From Actinospineispora acaciae DSM 45401 (GTDB taxonomy: Bacteria > Actinomycetota > Actinomycetes > Mycobacteriales > Pseudonocardiaceae): a stretch of 64,000 nt of DNA. Numbering within the stretch: position 1 is the first letter of the stretch; the number at the start of each line of letters is the position of its first letter. Under the pieces are notes generated by a model, which was not told where the DNA came from, did no database searches, and was given only the letters and a program-made list of their open reading frames with translations. Of this stretch, positions 60,069-64,000 are shown one piece after another. Location of the stretch: the NCBI RefSeq assembly GCF_000620785.1, contig NZ_JIAI01000021.1, forward strand, positions 26,237 to 90,236, given 5' to 3'. A program made the position numbers and the translations under genes.

Positions 60069-60731
60069 GTGTCGAGTGCTAGTTCGAAGGCAAGGGCGTC
60101 GCGGCGCACATCGGCGGAGATACACAGGCTGCTGCTGGAAGCGGCGCGGACGTTGTTCGAGCAACAGGGTTACCAGGCCACCACGACCAAACAGATCGTG
60201 CGGCTGGCGGAGGTCGATGCACCGACGATGTATCGGCATTTCTCGTCCAAGGCCCAGCTCTTCGAGGAGGCGACCCTCGATGTCATGAGCGAGTTCATCG
60301 ACCGCCATTTCGAATATTGGCGGTCCGGTCCGCCCGGAGGTGATCTCGAAGCGCTGGTCCGGAATTTCGTGGCCGGGTTCTTCGAGGTGATCGACAGGTA
60401 CCGGGAGTCGTTCCGGGTGCTGCTGGCCTCCTCGGGGGAGGGCGGAGAGCTCGGTGAGCTGGCACGAAGGGTCAGGGACCAGTTCACCGACGGCATCGGC
60501 GCCTTCCGGCGGATCGTCGTCGAGGAGTGCCGCGCGCAGGGGCTGTCCGGCATCACCTCACCGGAGTGCACGCTCGCCGCGACCACCGGCACGGTTCTGT
60601 GCATGGCGCTATTCGCGGACTGGTTGTTCCCGCCCGGAGAACGGCCGAGCAGGGACGACCAGGTCGACGAGATAGTGGCGATGACGCTGTACGGGGTGGC
60701 TCATCGCCCGGAGGTAATGCCGATCCCGTGA
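60069..60731 (+). CDS. TetR family regulator
   Basis: 220 residues, GTG start. HTH at about 15-62 (IHRLLLEAARTLFEQQGYQATTTKQIVRLAEVDAPTMYRHFSSKAQLFEEA), C-terminal domain FFEVIDRYRESFRVLLASS. The upstream 114 bases are A/T-rich for this DNA, with the near-repeat GTAGAAGTTAGTAGAATGTAG at about 60026-60046 as a possible operator. It is codirectional with nos and may or may not control it. Overall GC is lower than in its neighbours, hinting at acquisition. Confidence 0.87.
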   Translation: MSSASSKARASRRTSAEIHRLLLEAARTLFEQQGYQATTTKQIVRLAEVDAPTMYRHFSSKAQLFEEATLDVMSEFIDRHFEYWRSGPPGGDLEALVRNFVAGFFEVIDRYRESFRVLLASSGEGGELGELARRVRDQFTDGIGAFRRIVVEECRAQGLSGITSPECTLAATTGTVLCMALFADWLFPPGERPSRDDQVDEIVAMTLYGVAHRPEVMPIP

Positions 60732-60738
60732 AGGGCGG

Positions 60739-61413
60739 TCAGACCGACGACTTCTTGGCGCGCACCCATGAGGACAGCGCCGTCGGGTTGCGGGTCTGGG
60801 TGAGCACCCGGCCGGGGCCGACGAAGTCGAACACCATGCCGTTCCCGCCCTTCATCGATTCGACCAGTTCCTTCGCGACCTCTCGACTGGTGCACTCCAT
60901 GGTGTCGGTGTACGCCACCACGTGCCCGGTGCCGACCGTGAGCGGTTCCCCCGGCGCGAGCGTGGCCGTCTCCAGCGCGCCGTAACAGGTGACCAACACC
61001 AGCCCGGTGCCGGTGGCGTGGCTGAGGAAGCCGCCCTCGCCGTTGAGCAGCATGGTGACGCCCGTCCACTTCGTGTCCAGCTCGACCCCGTCCGACGACG
61101 CGATCCAGCTGCCCCGGGTGATGCACCAGCCCGACCGGCCGTCCAGCTCGATCACCTGGATGTCGCCTGGGAGGTTGGGTGCGACGTCCACCCAGCCGCC
61201 GGAGTCCGGCGCGGTGTAGGTCGTGATGAACAGCGACTCGCCGGCCAGCGCGCGCCGGACGCTCTTGAGCAGGCCGCCGCGCGACTCGGAGTGGATCCCG
61301 AGCCCGCCGCTCATGCTGTGCAGCGCGCCGGCCTCCACCCGGCACGACTCGCCGGGCGCCAGGCCCAGCCGAGCCACCGCGAACGACGGACGCTGGCGAA
61401 TGTCGACCCGCAT
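60739..61413 (-). CDS. AIM24 family protein
   Basis: 224 residues. The beta-barrel AIM24/DUF124 pattern is clear: ALHSMSGGLGIHSESRGGLLKSVRRALAGESLFITTYTAP, PNLPGDIQVIELDG and GTGHVVAYTDTMECTS. Members occur in bacteria and mitochondria; the biochemical role is unknown. Tail to tail with the TetR gene, seven bases apart; divergent from the next TetR. Confidence 0.85.
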   Translation of the reverse strand: MRVDIRQRPSFAVARLGLAPGESCRVEAGALHSMSGGLGIHSESRGGLLKSVRRALAGESLFITTYTAPDSGGWVDVAPNLPGDIQVIELDGRSGWCITRGSWIASSDGVELDTKWTGVTMLLNGEGGFLSHATGTGLVLVTCYGALETATLAPGEPLTVGTGHVVAYTDTMECTSREVAKELVESMKGGNGMVFDFVGPGRVLTQTRNPTALSSWVRAKKSSV

Positions 61414-61497
61414 GCCTCATCTCCTTGGTTCGAGTCCGTGGATCACTTTAGCCGAGCAGTCACTCTAATAAAGCGTCCCGATCTACACTCGCCCGCG

Positions 61498-62091
61498 ATG
61501 CGCACCGTCAACCCCGAGCAGCACGCCCGCAAGCGCGCGCGCATCCTGGAGGCCGCCGCCCAGGAGTTCGCCGAGGGCGGGATGGACGGCACCTCGACGG
61601 CGCGGATCTGCCGCCGGGCCGGGATCGGCTCCGGCACCCTGTTCCACTACTTCCCGACCAAGCGCGCGATCTTCCACGCCCTGTTCGCCGACGACCTGGC
61701 GGGGAACGCCGAGGTCCGGGTTCGCGCGCTGGCCGACGGCTCGGCGGGGGCGGGGCTGGACCTGCTGGTCGAGCATCTGGTCGGGGACCTGGCCGATCCG
61801 CTGGTGCCGGGGTTGGCCGCCGCCGCGTTGCTGCAGGCCAACCGGGATGCCGAGTTCGCGGAGCTGCTGGCGGATGACGAGGAGCAGACCCTGCGGGCGC
61901 TGACCACGCTGCTCGACCGGATGTCCGGGGAGGGCCGCCCGCCGCGCTTCCCGCCGCCGAGGGCCGCCCGCTGGATCGTGAGCCTGATCGACGCCACCTT
62001 CCTGGCCACCACCGCGGCGGACTTCGACCCGCGCGCCCACGCCGCCGAGCTGCGCGAACTGGTCGCCTGGCTGACCGCCCGCACCCCCTGA
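61498..62091 (+). CDS. TetR family regulator
   Basis: 197 residues from MRTVNPEQHARKRARILEAAAQEF. HTH recognition SSTARICRRAGIGSGTLFHYFPTKRAIFHALF-like (here TSTARICRRAGIGSG...). Divergent from the AIM24 gene with an 84-base gap containing the A/T-rich CACTCTAATAAAGCG. Likely regulates AIM24, itself or both. The stop falls in an 18-base tandem repeat. Confidence 0.85.
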   Translation: MRTVNPEQHARKRARILEAAAQEFAEGGMDGTSTARICRRAGIGSGTLFHYFPTKRAIFHALFADDLAGNAEVRVRALADGSAGAGLDLLVEHLVGDLADPLVPGLAAAALLQANRDAEFAELLADDEEQTLRALTTLLDRMSGEGRPPRFPPPRAARWIVSLIDATFLATTAADFDPRAHAAELRELVAWLTARTP

Positions 62092-62137
62092 CCGCCCGCG
62101 CCCGCGTGACCGCCCGCGCCCGCCTGACCGCCGCAAC
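62071..62137. repeat. Degenerate 18-base tandem repeat
   Basis: CTGACCGCCCGCGCCCGC-like units repeat about three and a half times (61-68 bases) across the end of the TetR gene and the following spacer. It probably arose by slippage and has no visible function. Confidence 0.6.
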
Positions 62138-62140
62138 TCC

Positions 62141-62205
62141 GTGATCATCAGGCCACCACGGTTGTTTTCGACCCGCTATAACAACCCTGATGGCCTGATG
62201 ATCAC
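62141..62205. repeat. R3 inverted repeat
   Basis: GTGATCATCAGGCCA (62141-62155) and TGGCCTGATGATCAC (62191-62205) are exact complements, with GGTTGTT / AACAACC (62160-62166 with 62180-62186) nested inside. It may terminate the TetR transcript or be another interspersed family; only this copy is seen here. Confidence 0.65.
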
Positions 62206-62261
62206 TGAAAGCGGGGACGGCGAGTGCGCGTGGCACGGAGTTGTCGGGGGGTGCTGCCAGC

Positions 62262-63002
62262 ATGGAGGGCATGAGCGAACCCTCGACCGCCGACCCGCTC
62301 GCCGCGCTGGCCACCGGCGCCCCGGTGGAGGGCGTCGACCTCACCGACACCGACCTGCGCGCCGCGCTCGCGGCGGCCGACGGGCCGTGGCTGTTCCGCC
62401 GGTGCGTGCTGGACGGGGCGGACCTGCACGGACTGGACCTTTCCGGTACGGCGTTCGAGCGGTGCACCGTCACCGGCGCGAGCCTGCTCGGCTGCTCGCT
62501 GGACCAGCTGCGCGTCGACGGCGGCAGCTTCGCGGGCTGCAACTTCTCCGAGGCGGACCTGTCCGACGCGCAGTTCCACGACGTCGACATGTCCCGCGCG
62601 CGGTTCACCTCGGCGCTGCTCGCGGACACCCGCTTCGAGGCGTGCCGGATGATCGGCGCCAACCTGAGCAACCTGCGCGACCTCGCCGTCAGCTTCGTGC
62701 TGGACGGCTCGAACCTGCAGCTGGCCAACCTCCAGGACGCTCACCTGCGGGGGCTGCGGCTGACCGGCGTCGACCTCACCGAGGCCGACCTGCGCGGCGC
62801 CGACCTGCGCGACGCGGTGTTCCAGAACTGCCGGCTGCGCAACACCGACCTCTCGCACACCCGGCTGGCCGGCGCCGACCTGCGCGGGGCCGACCTCGGC
62901 GAGATCACCGCCGACACCCCGCGCCAACTGCGCGGCGCCGTGATCTCCGCCGCTCAGGCCGCCGACGTCTGCCGCGCGCTGGACCTGGTGGTGATCGACT
63001 GA
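62262..63002 (+). CDS. Pentapeptide-repeat protein
   Basis: 246 residues. From about residue 40 to 220 it is a run of A(D/N)LxX pentapeptides (ADLHGLDLSGTAFERC, ANLSNLRDL, ADLRGADLRDAVF, ADLRGADLGEI), building a right-handed quadrilateral helix as in MfpA/Qnr, which mimic DNA and protect gyrase. Whether this one acts so is unknown. ATG at 62262 has GGGGGG nine bases before it; an ATG at 62271 is also possible. Confidence 0.88.
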   Translation: MEGMSEPSTADPLAALATGAPVEGVDLTDTDLRAALAAADGPWLFRRCVLDGADLHGLDLSGTAFERCTVTGASLLGCSLDQLRVDGGSFAGCNFSEADLSDAQFHDVDMSRARFTSALLADTRFEACRMIGANLSNLRDLAVSFVLDGSNLQLANLQDAHLRGLRLTGVDLTEADLRGADLRDAVFQNCRLRNTDLSHTRLAGADLRGADLGEITADTPRQLRGAVISAAQAADVCRALDLVVID

Positions 63003-63014
63003 GTAGACACGTGA

Positions 63015-63491
63015 TCAGTGCGTGCCGAGCTCGTCGGCGGCCACGCGCCCGGCCTCGGTGGTGCGGCGCAGGAAGCCGGCGATGAGCTCGAGCTCCGCGG
63101 TGTCGTAACCGGCGCACACCTGATCCATCGCCGTGCTCATGCCCCGGTAGAGCGCGAACAGCTCGCGGGTGCGGTCGGGCAGGGCGCGGACGGTCACCGC
63201 GCGCCGGTCGGCCGCGTCCGGGTCGCGCTCGCGGACGATCCAGCGGGCGCGCTGCAGCCGGTCCAGGATGCCGGTCAGCGTGGCGGGGTGCAGCCCGGCG
63301 CGCCGCGCCAGCGCGGTCGGGCTCAGCGGCCCGTGCCGGGAGATCAGGTCCAGGCAGTCCAGGTCGACGTCCCGGAGCGCGAGCTCGCCGCTCACCCGGT
63401 GGTTGAGCAGCGCCAGCTGGCCGCGCAGGTCGCGCAGCGAGCCCTTGACCTCGATGGTCAGCCGTCGTCGCGCAGAAGATACGGAACTCAT
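63015..63491 (-). CDS. MarR family regulator
   Basis: 158 residues, winged HTH: LDLISRHGPLSPTALARRAGLHPATLTGILDRLQRARWIVRERDPDAADRRAVTV. Divergent from the doxX gene with about 60 bases between; TCGTACGA (63509-63516) and GATAC/GTATC (63494-63526) in that gap may be its binding site. Probably senses an oxidant, antibiotic or phenolic and controls doxX. Confidence 0.87.
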   Translation of the reverse strand: MSSVSSARRRLTIEVKGSLRDLRGQLALLNHRVSGELALRDVDLDCLDLISRHGPLSPTALARRAGLHPATLTGILDRLQRARWIVRERDPDAADRRAVTVRALPDRTRELFALYRGMSTAMDQVCAGYDTAELELIAGFLRRTTEAGRVAADELGTH

Positions 63492-63552
63492 ATGATACCG
63501 TTTCAAGGTCGTACGAAGAACGTATCGGATTTTACGCCGGGGGTGACGTGGG

Positions 63553-63903
63553 TTGTACGTGACGTACCTGGTCGTGGTCGCGGCGACGGCGGCGGCGAAC
63601 CTGTTCTCCGCCGGCGCCGACTTCGTCCGCCTCCCGCGGATCGCGGTGGGCATGGCCAAGGTCGGCGTGCCCGAGTCGTGGATGACCATGCTCGGGGTGT
63701 TCAAGGCGGCCGGCGCGGTCGGTGTGCTGTGCGGCGTGCTGGTACCGCCGCTCGGGGTCGCCGCCGCCGTCGGGCTGATCATGTTCTTCGTGCTCGCCGC
63801 CCTGACCCACCTGCGGGTGCGGGACTACTCGTCCTCGCTCGGCCTGGCCGGGGTGTTCCTGCTGCTGGCGCTGGCCTCGCTGGCACTGCGGCTCGCGGCG
63901 TGA
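63553..63903 (+). CDS. DoxX family membrane protein
   Basis: 116 residues, four membrane segments. YVVTYLVVVAATAAANLFSAG-like N-terminus (TTG start at 63553; a GTG at 63559 is an alternative) and MTMLGVFKAAGAVGVLCG match the DoxX-like family. GTACGTGACGTAC, a perfect 13-base palindrome at 63555-63567, lies over the start and may be an operator. Regulated by the divergent MarR gene. Its stop overlaps the mini-ORF that follows. Confidence 0.82.
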   Translation: MYVTYLVVVAATAAANLFSAGADFVRLPRIAVGMAKVGVPESWMTMLGVFKAAGAVGVLCGVLVPPLGVAAAVGLIMFFVLAALTHLRVRDYSSSLGLAGVFLLLALASLALRLAA

Positions 63904-64000
63904 GTCCACGACGCAAGTGCCAACCGACGCATGCGAACGCCATGCACGCCGAGCGCAGCGAGGCAGGTGTTCCGGCGTGAGCCCACGACGCAAGTGCCAA
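63898..64000 (+). repeat. 77-bp tandem repeat with coupled mini-ORFs, cut by the right edge
   Basis: GCGTGAGTCCACGACGCAAG at 63898 recurs at 63975 (T/C difference) and runs off the window. The first unit encodes a 26-residue peptide (63900-63980) beginning MSPRRKCQ and ending SEAGVPA. Its GTG overlaps the doxX stop and its TGA overlaps the next GTG, which starts MSPRRKCQ again. The unit length, 77, is set by these four-base overlaps. Confidence 0.7.

Overview
The window is very GC-rich with G/C-ending codons, many GTG starts, tightly overlapping operons and actinobacterial hallmarks: F420-type luciferase-like oxidoreductase, Ku, an IdeR/DmdR-type iron box, a cysteine-rich sulfur leader peptide, PucR and WYL regulators, and bacterial NO synthase. 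I infer an actinomycete, probably of the Pseudonocardiales; no rRNA or other phylogenetic marker is present to prove it. No tRNA, rRNA, CRISPR, transposase or prophage was seen, and no gene-free stretch exceeds 300 bases.

Layout. 1-7771: myo-inositol catabolism and ABC uptake operon on the minus strand (iolC, a DeoC/LacD-type aldolase, iolB, iolD, binding protein, permease, ATPase cut by the left edge), with a divergent GntR regulator. 7838-14642: DUF4188 protein, a membrane protein, Ku with a coiled-coil neighbour, a beta-helix lipoprotein, a GH43 enzyme, an FmdB-like zinc ribbon and an XRE-TetR fusion regulator. 14792-20656: cyclase and acyl-CoA ligase pair, methyltransferase, POT peptide transporter, SRPBCC protein. 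20734-24526: organosulfur operon (cysteine leader peptide, sfnG, ssuD, MHS transporter). 24506-27490: iron-regulated siderophore-interacting protein, TetR and the flavin monooxygenase it probably controls. 27512-39846: secreted protein, F420 oxidoreductase, acyltransferase, a cysteine-less thiolase, DEAD-box helicase, amino-acid permease, CoA-transferase-like protein, ACC deaminase, membrane protein, TetR, ABC ATPase. 40002-43853: IclR, aromatic-acid transporter and benzoylformate decarboxylase-like enzyme, with a highly structured leader before the transporter. 43742-50990: WYL regulator and NTF2-like pair, L,D-transpeptidase, class III aminotransferase with divergent PucR, methyltransferase, SRPBCC protein. 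51009-55726: ribose-type operon (LacI, binding protein, permease, ATPase, ribokinase). 55870-63903: IclR, mhpF and mhpE, NO synthase, TetR regulators, AIM24, pentapeptide-repeat protein, MarR and DoxX.

Most units are catabolic cassettes with a local regulator and a recognisable palindromic operator: inositol (GntR), ribose (LacI), aromatic acids (IclR), meta-cleavage products (IclR), sulfonates/sulfones (cysteine leader) and iron (iron box).

The most unusual material is between and inside genes. Several families of short interspersed repeats occur. Family R1 (45-51 bp, plus a ~100 bp long form) has seven copies, two of them in frame inside iolD. Family R2 is a 42-46 bp near-perfect palindrome with five copies. 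Both often provide the stop codon and last residues of flanking genes. A 77-bp tandem repeat at the right edge reads as translationally coupled mini-ORFs. The leader at 40825-40957 could switch between a 16-bp closing stem and a hairpin that hides the ribosome binding site, and is the best candidate here for an undescribed regulatory element.
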